Assembly (NCBI GenBank): GCA_030065915.1
Contig: JASJCQ010000004.1
Span: 1-64,000, forward strand
Source: Woeseiaceae bacterium
Lineage (GTDB): Bacteria > Pseudomonadota > Gammaproteobacteria > Steroidobacterales > Woeseiaceae
Length of the DNA: 64,000 nt
Reading direction: 5' to 3'
Both the position numbers and the translations under genes were made by a program. This document shows positions 18,134 through 27,203 of the stretch, one piece after another (position 1 is the first letter of the stretch; each line of letters starts with the position of its first letter). Below the pieces are notes generated by a model that did no database searches, was not told the DNA's origin, and saw only the letters and a list, made by a program, of their open reading frames with translations.

Positions 18134-19300
18134 CTAAGCCGCAGCCGCAAAAAAATGGTCCTTCAGAGGCAGCGACGCCGCGCCGATCGCACTCGCATGC
18201 CCGCCCGCTTTCGATACGACCAGCCGCGGCAATGCCCGCGGCTTTCCGCGTCTCGAATCGTTGTAGATATCAATGTGCGGGATAACGCGGCGCGCGAGCT
18301 CCGCAGGCATGCGACCACCGAGCACGATGGCCTCCGGGTCGAGAATGGCGGCGAGCGCAGAGGCGATCAGTGAGAACGAGCTTCGGGTCTTGGCAATCCA
18401 CTCATCGATGCCCGGCCACTCGATATCGAAATTCGCGATCATCTCCGAGACGCCGGCATGCTCGATGCCATACTCGCCCAGGGTCTGCCGAAGCGATTCG
18501 AGCGACGGGTGCTGGTAGATATTCTGCGGCAGCAACAGGCCGATCTCGCCGCCATTGCCGTTGGTGCCGCGCATGAGTTCGTGGTCCATGATGATGCCGC
18601 CACCCAGCAGGGTATCGACGAAAAGGTATGCGAAGTTGTCGTAGATTCGTCCGGCGCCGACGAGGCTCTCACCGACCGCAGCCGCGTTGCCGTCGTTCTC
18701 GACCCACACCGGCATATCGAAGCGCTCCTCGAACAAGCGATCGATGGCGACCAGTGCCCAGTCATCGAGCAGGCGAGGCGTGTTGTAGATCGCCCCGGGG
18801 CCAATGTAACGGCCCGAGACACTGACGCCCATGCCGAAAATCCGGCTCTCGTCGATGGCATGATCGGCGACCATCTGACCGATGCTTTCTTCAGCGGTAT
18901 TCAATACCGCGTTTCGCGTCATCGCTGGCAGGTCGAAGTGTTCCTCGTGCACGACGGTGCCCGAGAAATCGAACAGTGCGACGGCAATTGCGTCGGTCAT
19001 CAATGCGACGCCAAACGAGTAGGCAAATTCGGGTCGAATTCGCACCGCGAGACCAGGTTGCCCGCGGCGGCCACTCATCACCTTGCGGCCTTCGGCAATG
19101 GCGTCAATCGAAATCAGGCCTTTGACGATGCGGGATATGCTCTGCTGCGCGAGGCCGGTCGCTTTGGCGAGCGCAGGCTGCCCAATCTCGCCCGACCGGA
19201 CGATGGTGCCGAGAACTCGCTGCTCCGAGCGCGACATCGGGTTGAGGCCGTGGTCGGCGTAAAACCGCGGGGTCGTGGCGCTTTTTCGAATCTCCAGCAC
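18134..19300 (-). CDS. ROK-family transcriptional repressor
   Basis: Protein of 388 residues with an N-terminal winged helix (about 20-80, GQPALAKATGLAQQSISRIVKGL) and a ROK sugar-kinase-like domain (VSGRYIGPGAIYN, VENDGNAAAVGESL, LGGGIIMDHELMRGTNGNGGEIG). The ROK zinc motif (CxCGxxGCxE) that normally follows GEIG is absent; LLPQNIYQHPS occurs there instead. It is divergent from the TonB receptor of the mannosylglycerate-type locus and is its likely repressor, with a sugar or glycoside as inducer. Binding sites are probably in 19301-19510. Confidence 0.9.
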   Translation of the reverse strand: MLEIRKSATTPRFYADHGLNPMSRSEQRVLGTIVRSGEIGQPALAKATGLAQQSISRIVKGLISIDAIAEGRKVMSGRRGQPGLAVRIRPEFAYSFGVALMTDAIAVALFDFSGTVVHEEHFDLPAMTRNAVLNTAEESIGQMVADHAIDESRIFGMGVSVSGRYIGPGAIYNTPRLLDDWALVAIDRLFEERFDMPVWVENDGNAAAVGESLVGAGRIYDNFAYLFVDTLLGGGIIMDHELMRGTNGNGGEIGLLLPQNIYQHPSLESLRQTLGEYGIEHAGVSEMIANFDIEWPGIDEWIAKTRSSFSLIASALAAILDPEAIVLGGRMPAELARRVIPHIDIYNDSRRGKPRALPRLVVSKAGGHASAIGAASLPLKDHFFAAAA

Positions 19301-19380
19301 GGCTAATTAACTCCTGGTGGGTGCTAATAATAGCGCTTATTCCCGAAAATTATGCAATTGCCGTCTGAAAAACCCTCGTT

Positions 19381-19416
19381 TATTACTCATTAAGGGTTGT
19401 AATACGGGTTTTAATG
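19381..19416. promoter_or_regulatory. AT-rich inverted repeats between ROK gene and TonB receptor
   Basis: TATTAC (19381-19386) pairs with GTAATA, and CATTAA (19388-19393) pairs with TTAATG (19411-19416), in an unusually AT-rich stretch within the 210-bp divergent region. The two pairs interleave. They are candidates for promoter and repressor binding, with arms too short to be certain. Confidence 0.35.
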
Positions 19417-19510
19417 TGGCAAAAATACACGTGGGTAGATGGCCCGACATCGGAACGCGATGGATCTCCGGGCTCGACCAATACAACGATGGAATTCAGG
19501 GGGATTTCCT

Positions 19511-22009
19511 ATGTTTAGCAAGAGACTACTGTTCCGTTCGGTCAGTGCCATTTGCGCATTGTCGATGTCGGCCTTCGCGTTTGCTCAATCAGATGCAGAC
19601 GATGAAGAAGTTATTGAAGAGGTCGTCGTAACCGGTACGGGCGCCAGTGTGGCTCGTACCCAGTTCGAGACGCCACAATCCGTCACGCAGTACAACGAAG
19701 AAGACTTGCGGTCCTTCTCGTCGTCGAGCCAGGCAGACATCCTGACCCAGCTGCCGGGTGTAAGCGCTGAAGGCGGCGGCGGTGAGGTTGCCACCAACGT
19801 CTTCCACCGTGCCCTGCCGTCAGGCGGCCAGTTTTCGTTCACGCCATTGCTATATGACGGCATGCCCGCGTTCACGACGTTCGGTCTGAACTCATCTGCC
19901 TTCGACGTCTTCTACCGGAACGACCTCGGTATCGAACGATCTGAGTTCGTTAGCGGCGGTGTATCGAACCTGTTCGGACCGGGATCTGTCGCCGGTATCG
20001 TCAACTATCTCAGCAAGACAGGTGATGACGATCCGACCGGCACTCTGCAGATCGAGGTAGCCGAAGAGGGACGCTTCCGCGGCGATTACTTCTTCAGCGG
20101 GCCGCTGAGTGAAGATTCCGACACCTATTACGCGTTGTCCGGCTACTATCGCGTCGATGAAGGTCCGCTCAAGTCGGGTCTCGAAACCAAGGGCTTCCAG
20201 GTCCGCGGCAACATCAAGCACATGTTCGACGACGGCAGCGGCTCTGTGACCGTCTATGGCCAGGCCATCGATGACAGCGTGCAGTTCTTCCTGCCGCTAC
20301 CCGTCGACGGCAATTCGCGGGAACGCGTCAGCGGCAACGACGGAGGCGAGGTGTTCACGATGAATACGGTGGACGCTACCGGTCTGTCTTACAGCACGCC
20401 GGACGGGCGCTTCGTCACGCCCATCGGCGACGGTGTCGTCACCAAGGGCCAGTCCATTGCTGTCGTTCTCGACAAAGACCTGAACGAAGACTGGACGATG
20501 AACGCGAAGATTCGCTACGCGCGTTACGACCACCAGTTCAACCTGTTCCTCGATGGCGACGCCATTGGTCCGAACACGCCGGAGACGCAAGCTGAATACC
20601 TGGCGAACCGCGGCATCGACGCCTTTGCTGCGAATGCAGTATTTACCTTCGCCGACAACAACGAAGTACTGCCGGCGAACTACCTGTTGTTCGGCAACCG
20701 CACATTGGATCGCTGGCGCGATGCCACAGACTTTTCGGCCGAGTTCAGCGTCGGAAGGAATCTGACGATTGGAGACGCCGAACACGCGATTACAATCGGC
20801 GGCTTCTTTTCCAACTCCGAAGCGGATGACATCAACTACATCACGACCTACCTCGGCGAGTTCAGTAACGCGCCAAGACTGGTCAACGTCACGCTGACCG
20901 ATGTCGCTGACGACGGCTCAGGCGAAAACGTTTTGGTCGCGACCCCGGGGTCGGACTTCATGTGGACGATGAACGGACTTGCGAACGCGAACGGCATGGT
21001 TGGCAATCGGCTTCGCAGCGCAAGCCGCACCGCGTTCTACGTCGCCGATCAGATTGAAGCCGGCGACTGGTCATTCGACTTCGGCGCACGCGTCGAACGC
21101 CTGGACGGTGATGTTCGCCAGTTCAACACCGACTCGTTCCAGATGGGCAACGACCCGACGGTCAGTGACCTGATCGAGAACGTCAGCTTCACCGACGGTT
21201 CGATCACGGCAGACACCCTCAGCGCTACCGAATGGGCATTCTCCGGTGGTCTTTTGTACCGCCTGGACGACACCAAGAACCTGTTCTTCAACGCGTCACG
21301 CGGCTTCTTCTTCCCGCAGATCCGCAGTGTGCCGTTCAGCGAAGGCCGCCTGGCGTCCTATGAAGGCGAGATCATCGACACGATCGAGGCCGGTATTAAG
21401 TTCGACTACGACAACTGGGACGGTTACGCCGCGTTCTTCTTCACGACGCTGGACGATCGTCGCAACGTCGACTTCGAGAACGACCCGAACAACCCGGGTA
21501 ACATCATCGAGGTCGTCACGCTGCAGTCGACGGAAGCTTACGGTATCGAAGGCAGCATTACGTACTACCTGAACGACTACTGGTCTCTGCATGGCAACAT
21601 CACGCTGCGCGACCATGAGTTCACGAAGGCGGGTAGCGCGGACGTCGTCGGCAAGGAGCTGCGCCGGCAGCCGACCGAGATGGTCAATACGGCGGTGCGC
21701 TTCAACTACGGCAACTTCGATGCCGCGTTGTTCCACAACTATCACGGCGACAACTTCGCTAACGACAATAACTCGGTCGAGCTGGACGGATACAACCTCG
21801 TCAGGCTCGAGGCAGGCTACAACTTCGAATTCGACAGTGGTCAGACGATGCGCATCAGTGCGCACGTCTTCAACCTGACGGACGAGCAGGGCATCACCGA
21901 GGGATCGCCGCGACAGGGTAACGCACAGTCTGGCGAGCCGGCGCAATTCTTCGTCGGCCGGCCCATCCTTCCCCGCAGAACAATGCTCAGGGTCACCTAC
22001 GACTTCTGA
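19511..22009 (+). CDS. TonB-dependent receptor for a sugar or glycoside
   Basis: Outer-membrane receptor of 832 residues from the ATG at 19511. A longer in-frame start at 19439 adds 24 residues before the signal peptide; AGGGGG just upstream favours 19511. The signal peptide ends near AFAQS and is followed by a TonB box (EEVVVTG), a plug domain (SSSSQADILTQLPGVSAEGGGGEVATNVFHRALPSGG split by short breaks, about 65-110) and a 22-strand-sized barrel ending in RVTYDF. It is first in the run of uptake and catabolic genes opposite the ROK repressor. The neighbouring enzymes point to mannosylglycerate as the ligand. Confidence 0.9.
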   Translation: MFSKRLLFRSVSAICALSMSAFAFAQSDADDEEVIEEVVVTGTGASVARTQFETPQSVTQYNEEDLRSFSSSSQADILTQLPGVSAEGGGGEVATNVFHRALPSGGQFSFTPLLYDGMPAFTTFGLNSSAFDVFYRNDLGIERSEFVSGGVSNLFGPGSVAGIVNYLSKTGDDDPTGTLQIEVAEEGRFRGDYFFSGPLSEDSDTYYALSGYYRVDEGPLKSGLETKGFQVRGNIKHMFDDGSGSVTVYGQAIDDSVQFFLPLPVDGNSRERVSGNDGGEVFTMNTVDATGLSYSTPDGRFVTPIGDGVVTKGQSIAVVLDKDLNEDWTMNAKIRYARYDHQFNLFLDGDAIGPNTPETQAEYLANRGIDAFAANAVFTFADNNEVLPANYLLFGNRTLDRWRDATDFSAEFSVGRNLTIGDAEHAITIGGFFSNSEADDINYITTYLGEFSNAPRLVNVTLTDVADDGSGENVLVATPGSDFMWTMNGLANANGMVGNRLRSASRTAFYVADQIEAGDWSFDFGARVERLDGDVRQFNTDSFQMGNDPTVSDLIENVSFTDGSITADTLSATEWAFSGGLLYRLDDTKNLFFNASRGFFFPQIRSVPFSEGRLASYEGEIIDTIEAGIKFDYDNWDGYAAFFFTTLDDRRNVDFENDPNNPGNIIEVVTLQSTEAYGIEGSITYYLNDYWSLHGNITLRDHEFTKAGSADVVGKELRRQPTEMVNTAVRFNYGNFDAALFHNYHGDNFANDNNSVELDGYNLVRLEAGYNFEFDSGQTMRISAHVFNLTDEQGITEGSPRQGNAQSGEPAQFFVGRPILPRRTMLRVTYDF

Positions 22010-22023
22010 ATTGCCTCTGCATA

Positions 22024-22071
22024 GGCCGGCGGGGCTCGATGGCCCCCGCCTCCCCGCCGGCCGATTTTTTT
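22024..22071 (+). terminator. Strong rho-independent terminator after the TonB receptor
   Basis: A perfect 11-bp GC stem (GGCCGGCGGGG at 22024-22034 with CCCCGCCGGCC at 22052-22062) is followed by GA and seven T (22065-22071). It separates receptor transcription from the downstream symporter and enzyme genes, which must be reached by read-through or a second promoter. Confidence 0.9.
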
Positions 22072-22075
22072 CTTG

Positions 22076-22091
22076 CGGTAATCTTGTACCG
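22076..22091. promoter_or_regulatory. Inverted repeat before the symporter gene
   Basis: CGGTA (22076-22080) and TACCG (22087-22091) flank a 6-nt spacer, just after the terminator and 25 bp before the symporter start. This is a possible operator for a second promoter of the enzyme genes. Confidence 0.35.
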
Positions 22092-22115
22092 TAACTCGAC
22101 GCCTGAAGGCTGCTC

Positions 22116-23705
22116 ATGAACGCATTGGATTACACCGTCGTTGCCGCATACCTCGGAGGCTTGCTGCTGTTCGGCTTCATGCTCCGCGACCAATCGAGTG
22201 AAGGTGACTACTTTCTCGGCGGCCGCAGCATGGGGTGGTTCCCGTTGACCTTGTCAACAATGGCGACTCAGCTGTCCGCCATCAGTTTCGTATCGGCGCC
22301 CGCGTTCGTCGGTCTGCGAGAAGGTGGCGGTCTCAAGTGGCTGACCTACGAGTTCGCATTGCCGCTGGCCATGATCCTGGTCATGTTCGTCATCGCGCCA
22401 GCGCTGTATCGGGCAGGCATTGTCAGTATCTACGACTATCTCGAAAAGCGTTTCGGACGGGGTACGAGAATACTGATCAGCGCGTCATTCCAGATCGTCC
22501 GGTCGTTTGCCACCGGCATCATGGTGTACGCCATGGGTCTCATTCTCGAGGCCGTGCTTGGCATACCGCTATGGCAGTCCTTGTTCGTCGTCGGAATCAT
22601 CACGCTGGTGTACTCGACATCGGGCGGCATGAAGGCCGTCGTTTACGGCGACGCCATCCAGATGTTCCTGATCTTTGGCGGCCTGCTCGTCGTCACAGGC
22701 TACGCGCTGGCCGAGATCGGCGGCCTCGGCGAGTTCTGGAGTTCGGTCGACAAGGAACGCCTCGTGGCGGTGGACTTCAATTCGCTGGGCTTGAACGGCG
22801 ACGAGTTTGGCTTCCTCCCGATGCTGTTCGGCGGATTCGTGTTATACGCATCGTATTACGGTTGCGACCAGACGCAGGCGCAGCGCATCATCTCCGCGAA
22901 GGACTTGAAGGACACGCGCATCCTGCTGTTTGCCAATGGCATCCTGCGCTTCCCGCTGGTGCTCTTGTACTGCTTCGCCGGCCTCATCGTCGGTGTCGCC
23001 TTCTTCAACGATCCCGAGCTACTTGCGAAGATACCCCCTGACAAACCCGACTATATGATGCCGATATTTATCATCGAGCATCTGCCTCACGGCGTTATCG
23101 GCCTGCTGCTTGTCGCGATAATGGCGGCTGCAATGTCGTCGCTCAGTTCCGCGGTGAACTCGCTGGCCGCGGTGACGATGGAAGACCTGTCGGTGCTGGG
23201 AGCGAAGCCGTCTACCGAGCGAGCCGAAGTCATGCTGGCGAGGGGCGTATCCGTGTTCTGGGGTATAACGATCCTGATCATGTCGTTATTTGCCGGAGCC
23301 ATCGCGCCGACGGTGATCGAGGCGATCAACAAGGTCGGCTCGGCGTTGTACGGGCCGATCCTGGGCGTCTTCCTGCTCGGTATGCTGACGAAGAAAGTGA
23401 ATGGCGTTGGCGCCAGCACCGGGTTGCTGGTTGGAATGTTCTTCAACCTCTATCTCTGGAAGTCACATCCGGAGATCTTCTGGATGTGGTGGAACTTCAT
23501 CGGGCTCGTCCTGACGTCGGTCGTGGCAATCGTCGTCAGCGGGATCATAGGCAAGGTTCCGGAGGAGCTGCCGATCGCAGACCACCGAGCGACGGTGGCC
23601 AGCGTTGCACGATCGCCGTACACGATCGCGCTGGTGTCGGTTTTCGGCCTGATTGTCCTCATCAGCACCGTGCTTAAGGACCTGCATGCATGGATCTCAG
23701 GGTAG
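22116..23705 (+). CDS. Sodium:solute symporter (SSS family)
   Basis: Inner-membrane symporter of 529 residues with about 13-14 helices. SSS features include GDYFLGGRSMGWFPLTLSTMATQLSAISFVSAP (broken here across residues 29-61) and the helix-5 region STSGGMKAVVYGD. The last 16 nt overlap the glycerate kinase gene. Its position between an outer-membrane receptor and cytoplasmic catabolic enzymes makes it the inner-membrane importer of the intact glycoside, Na+-driven by family rule. The substrate is inferred from neighbours. Confidence 0.92.
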   Translation: MNALDYTVVAAYLGGLLLFGFMLRDQSSEGDYFLGGRSMGWFPLTLSTMATQLSAISFVSAPAFVGLREGGGLKWLTYEFALPLAMILVMFVIAPALYRAGIVSIYDYLEKRFGRGTRILISASFQIVRSFATGIMVYAMGLILEAVLGIPLWQSLFVVGIITLVYSTSGGMKAVVYGDAIQMFLIFGGLLVVTGYALAEIGGLGEFWSSVDKERLVAVDFNSLGLNGDEFGFLPMLFGGFVLYASYYGCDQTQAQRIISAKDLKDTRILLFANGILRFPLVLLYCFAGLIVGVAFFNDPELLAKIPPDKPDYMMPIFIIEHLPHGVIGLLLVAIMAAAMSSLSSAVNSLAAVTMEDLSVLGAKPSTERAEVMLARGVSVFWGITILIMSLFAGAIAPTVIEAINKVGSALYGPILGVFLLGMLTKKVNGVGASTGLLVGMFFNLYLWKSHPEIFWMWWNFIGLVLTSVVAIVVSGIIGKVPEELPIADHRATVASVARSPYTIALVSVFGLIVLISTVLKDLHAWISG

Positions 23706-24973
23706 GCATTGACGGGCATCGAGACATGCTCGAGCAGCTGTTCAAGGCCGGCGTCGGTCGTTGCCTGCCGCGCAAGGTGCTGCCGCAGCTGTTGCCAGCC
23801 GACGCACCGCGAGGTCGCAATATAGTCCTGGGCGCCGGCAAGGCATCGGCAGAAATGGCCGCCGTCGCGAACGACATACTCAAAGGGACAACCGTAGGCC
23901 TGGTCGCAACTCGTCACGGCCACGGTGCGTTTTCATCCACCGGTGACATTGAGGTCATCGAGGCCGGTCATCCGGTACCGGATGCCTATTCCTTTGAAGC
24001 GGCCGAGAAGATGCTGAAGCTGGCCGAGACCGCGACGGCCGATGATCGTGTGCTGTTCATGTTCTCAGGCGGAGGCTCTGCGCTGCTGAGTGCGCCAATA
24101 GCCGGCATTTCCGCCGATCGTAAACAGCAGATCACGCGTTTCCTGTTGCACAGCGGGGCAAAGATCGACGAGATCAATTGTGTTCGCAAACATCTGTCGC
24201 GAATAAAGGGAGGCGCGCTCGCTCATCGGGCTGCCAACGCCGAGCTGATGACCTTCGTGATCTCCGATGTCGTCGGTGACGATCCGTCGGATATTGCGTC
24301 GGGTCCATCGGTGCCCTACCAGCGGGACGTCAGGAAGGCCTCCGCCATACTGGAGAGATACAACTACCCGGACGTCAGCGTCGTTGCGGAGGCGATCCGC
24401 CAGGCGGAGCAATTCGACGCTCCTGAGCACCCCATCCTCGTTGCGGCAACGGCTACGATGGCTCTCGACGCGATCGCAGCCGAAGCCGAGATCGCAGGCT
24501 GGAAACCGATCAGCATCGGCGAGAATCTTGAGGGCGATGCATCAGAGACCGGCAAAGCGCATGCCGAGCTTGCCCTGCGGTACCGCGACCAGGCAGAGCG
24601 AGTGGCACTGATCTCGGGCGGCGAGCTGACCGTCCAGGTCAACAATCGTGACGGACACGGCGGACCGAACCTCGAGTACCTTGCGAGCCTGATGCTGAGT
24701 CTCGACGGCGCGAACGGCATTGAGGCGCTGGCCTGCGACAGTGACGGCATCGATGGTTCGGAAGATAATGCCGGCGGTTACGTCTCTCCAACGTCCCTGC
24801 AGCGCGCCTCCGACAAACACGTTGTGGTAGAGGACCTTCTGAACAACAACGACACGTACACGTGCTTCCAGGCCCTGGGCGATCTGATCGTGACCGGCCC
24901 GACACGCACGAACATCAATGACATCAGGGTCATCCTGGTTGACCCGAACGTAAGGAGTGGTGCCAATGCCTGA
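23690..24973 (+). CDS. Glycerate 2-kinase (GK-II, MOFRL family)
   Basis: Protein of 427 residues with the DUF4147 N-domain (NIVLGAGKASAEMA, MFSGGGSALLSAP, CVRKHLSRIKGG, DVVGDDPSDIASGP) and the C-terminal MOFRL domain (LISGGELTV, ALACDSDGIDGSEDNAGG). These are hallmarks of class II glycerate kinases, which make 2-phosphoglycerate from D-glycerate and ATP. It is translationally coupled to both neighbours (16-nt overlap with the symporter, 8-nt overlap with the hydrolase). In this operon it would process the glycerate released by the GH63 hydrolase and feed lower glycolysis. Confidence 0.92.
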   Translation: MDLRVGIDGHRDMLEQLFKAGVGRCLPRKVLPQLLPADAPRGRNIVLGAGKASAEMAAVANDILKGTTVGLVATRHGHGAFSSTGDIEVIEAGHPVPDAYSFEAAEKMLKLAETATADDRVLFMFSGGGSALLSAPIAGISADRKQQITRFLLHSGAKIDEINCVRKHLSRIKGGALAHRAANAELMTFVISDVVGDDPSDIASGPSVPYQRDVRKASAILERYNYPDVSVVAEAIRQAEQFDAPEHPILVAATATMALDAIAAEAEIAGWKPISIGENLEGDASETGKAHAELALRYRDQAERVALISGGELTVQVNNRDGHGGPNLEYLASLMLSLDGANGIEALACDSDGIDGSEDNAGGYVSPTSLQRASDKHVVVEDLLNNNDTYTCFQALGDLIVTGPTRTNINDIRVILVDPNVRSGANA

Positions 24974-26234
24974 CGAAGTAGACAACAAGGCAAAAGAGAT
25001 TCTGCGCGCCAACGACAAAGGCGGTTTCACGGTGCCGACCGGTGGTCTGTACCCCTACCAATGGAACTGGGATTCGATGTTTGTCGCGTTGGGATTCGCG
25101 ACCTTCGATCGATCACGAGCTTGCCAGGAAATCGAAACCCTGTTTGAAGCTCAGTGGAGTGACGGCTTCGTGCCGCATATCGTATTCAGGCGCGAGGATC
25201 CCGATTATTTTCCCGGCCCATCGGTATGGCAAGCCGGAGAGACGCTTAAGACCTCCGGTATCACTCAACCGCCGGTCGCTGCGACCGTCGTAAACAAACT
25301 ATGGTCCGAGACAGAGGATGAGTCGATCAGGGAACGCCTTGCCGCGTTGTTTCCGAAGCTGCTGGCCTGGCACCGCTGGTTTCACAGCTGTCGGGTTCCG
25401 GAGGACGTTGGCGCTGCTGTCGTCATACACCCGTGGGAAAGCGGTCGCGATAACTCGCCGGAATGGGATTCGCCTGCAACCGCCATCGACGTGTCCGGGA
25501 TCGAGCCTTACACGCGACGCGATCTGCAACATGCCGATCCGCACATGCGCCCGACGAAACAGGATTACGATCGCTACATCGCGCTGGTCGAGTATGGAAG
25601 GGGTACCGGCTGGGATCAGAAGAAAATAGCCACCGAAGGCCCATTCCGCGTCGCCGACGTAGGTATGACGATGATACTGCTGCGAGCCACCCGAGATTTG
25701 TTGGAGTTGGGCAGACGACTTGAGCACGATGACGTTTTGCCGGAAATCGAGGGTTACCTGCGCCAGCTGGAAACGGGCGTTGACTATCTGTGGGACAATG
25801 ATCGGAAGACATTCTGTTCGCGGGATACGGTGAATGGCCGGCATTCCGGAATGGTCACCAGCGCGTCATTCCTTTACGCCTACGCAGGCGCGGGTAATAA
25901 AGAGCAGAGAGAGCACATGATGAAGCATTGGGAACGCATCAGTGCCAGCGCCGAATACACGGTGCCCAGCCAGGACCCTGGCGACGAGAACTTCGACCAC
26001 ATGCGCTACTGGAAGGGCCCCGTGTGGATCGTCGTCAACTACATGGTGTCGCGAGGCTTTGCAGAGCAGGGCATGCAGGAGGCGGCGGATCGCATTCGCA
26101 CAGACTCCGGACGCCTCATCGAGCAGCACGGGTTTAACGAGGCCTTCTCGCCGAAGACCGGTGCCGGCACCGGTGGCAGTGATTTCTCCTGGACGGCCGC
26201 AATGTGGCTCGCCTGGTGCGGCGACGGCGCCTGA
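24966..26234 (+). CDS. mgh: GH63 mannosylglycerate/glucosylglycerate hydrolase
   Basis: About 422 residues from the ATG at 24966, 8 nt after an AAGGAG site; a GTG at 24957 is less likely. It is an (alpha/alpha)6-barrel hydrolase of the GH63-type MgH group, matching the length of Thermus MgH (about 420). Motifs include LYPYQWNWDSMFVALGF (28-44), WSDGFVPHIVF, HPWESGRDNSPEWD (155-168, bearing the acidic cluster expected for the general acid) and a C-terminal EAFSPKTG...FSWTAAMWL. MgH enzymes split mannosylglycerate or glucosylglycerate into hexose and glycerate. The flanking glycerate kinase strongly supports this. No signal peptide, so cytoplasmic. Mannose versus glucose preference is inferred from the isomerase and sugar kinase that follow. 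Confidence 0.85.
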   Translation: MPDEVDNKAKEILRANDKGGFTVPTGGLYPYQWNWDSMFVALGFATFDRSRACQEIETLFEAQWSDGFVPHIVFRREDPDYFPGPSVWQAGETLKTSGITQPPVAATVVNKLWSETEDESIRERLAALFPKLLAWHRWFHSCRVPEDVGAAVVIHPWESGRDNSPEWDSPATAIDVSGIEPYTRRDLQHADPHMRPTKQDYDRYIALVEYGRGTGWDQKKIATEGPFRVADVGMTMILLRATRDLLELGRRLEHDDVLPEIEGYLRQLETGVDYLWDNDRKTFCSRDTVNGRHSGMVTSASFLYAYAGAGNKEQREHMMKHWERISASAEYTVPSQDPGDENFDHMRYWKGPVWIVVNYMVSRGFAEQGMQEAADRIRTDSGRLIEQHGFNEAFSPKTGAGTGGSDFSWTAAMWLAWCGDGA

Positions 26235-26237
26235 CCC

Positions 26238-27203
26238 ATGCGACGCGTGGTCTGTTTCGGCGAAGCGCTGATCGATTTTCTGAATACCGGTCAGGAGTTG
26301 GCCGACGGGGCAGCGCATAAGGTCTTCACTCAGTTTCCCGGCGGCGCTCCGGCCAACGCTGCCGTGGCGGCTGCCAAGCTCGGCGCGGACGCGGCGTTCG
26401 CAGGCCAGGTCGGCGACGATCCTTTCGGGACGTTCATTATCGATGCGCTCGAGCGCTACGGTGTCGACACGAGCCTGACGCTTGTTCATCCGGATGCGCC
26501 TACAGCGCTGGCGTTCGTTTTTCTTGATGCGAACGGCGAGCGCAGTTTCTCATTTCGTCGCGACAGAACCGCTGATGTCGTGATGACCGAACAACAGGTC
26601 GGCTCCGACTGGTTCGTCGGCAGACCGATACTGCACTTTTGCAGCAACACGCTGACAGACGCTCACATCGCCGGCGTCACTCGGTACGTCGTCGATCAGG
26701 CAAGAAGCGGCGAGGCCACGATCAGCTTCGACGTCAATTTGCGCCACAACCTCTGGCCGCGTGGCGTGGCGGACGCAGAGGCCGTCAACAACCTCGTCCG
26801 CCAGTCAGACGTTGTCAAATTCTCTAAAGACGAACTGGATTTCCTTTGTGGAGGAGACCGTGATGCTTACCTCGAGTCCGCATTTGCAGCCGGCCTGAAA
26901 GCAGCGCTGGTTACGGATGGGCCGGGAGATATCGAGGTCGCAACCGCTGAGTCACGCTCGACGGTATCGCCACCGGCGACGGATGTCGTCGACACGACCG
27001 GGGGAGGAGACGCGTTTATCGGTGCAGTCCTGTACGGGCTCAGTCTGCAGGACGACGTTACTGAATTCCTGCTCAACGTCGACAGGCTCACGAGCCTCGT
27101 TGCCTCAGCGGCGCGCTGCGGAGCGATTGCCGTATCTCGCAAAGGTGCGTTTCCGTCGTTTCCCACGTTTGACGATGTTGCGAACACATGGAGCGTGCAG
27201 TGA
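26238..27203 (+). CDS. PfkB-family sugar kinase (probable fructokinase)
   Basis: Ribokinase-family kinase of 321 residues. The N-terminal motif is FPGGAPANAAVAAAKLG (about 35-50), and the C-terminal signature is DTTGGGDAFIGAVLYG with the catalytic Asp. The sugar contact loop and size match fructokinases. It begins 3 bp after the hydrolase stop. With the next gene, an AGE-type isomerase, it completes mannose to fructose to fructose-6-phosphate. The assignment of fructose is from context; mannokinase or 2-keto-sugar kinase activity is possible. Confidence 0.88.
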   Translation: MRRVVCFGEALIDFLNTGQELADGAAHKVFTQFPGGAPANAAVAAAKLGADAAFAGQVGDDPFGTFIIDALERYGVDTSLTLVHPDAPTALAFVFLDANGERSFSFRRDRTADVVMTEQQVGSDWFVGRPILHFCSNTLTDAHIAGVTRYVVDQARSGEATISFDVNLRHNLWPRGVADAEAVNNLVRQSDVVKFSKDELDFLCGGDRDAYLESAFAAGLKAALVTDGPGDIEVATAESRSTVSPPATDVVDTTGGGDAFIGAVLYGLSLQDDVTEFLLNVDRLTSLVASAARCGAIAVSRKGAFPSFPTFDDVANTWSVQ

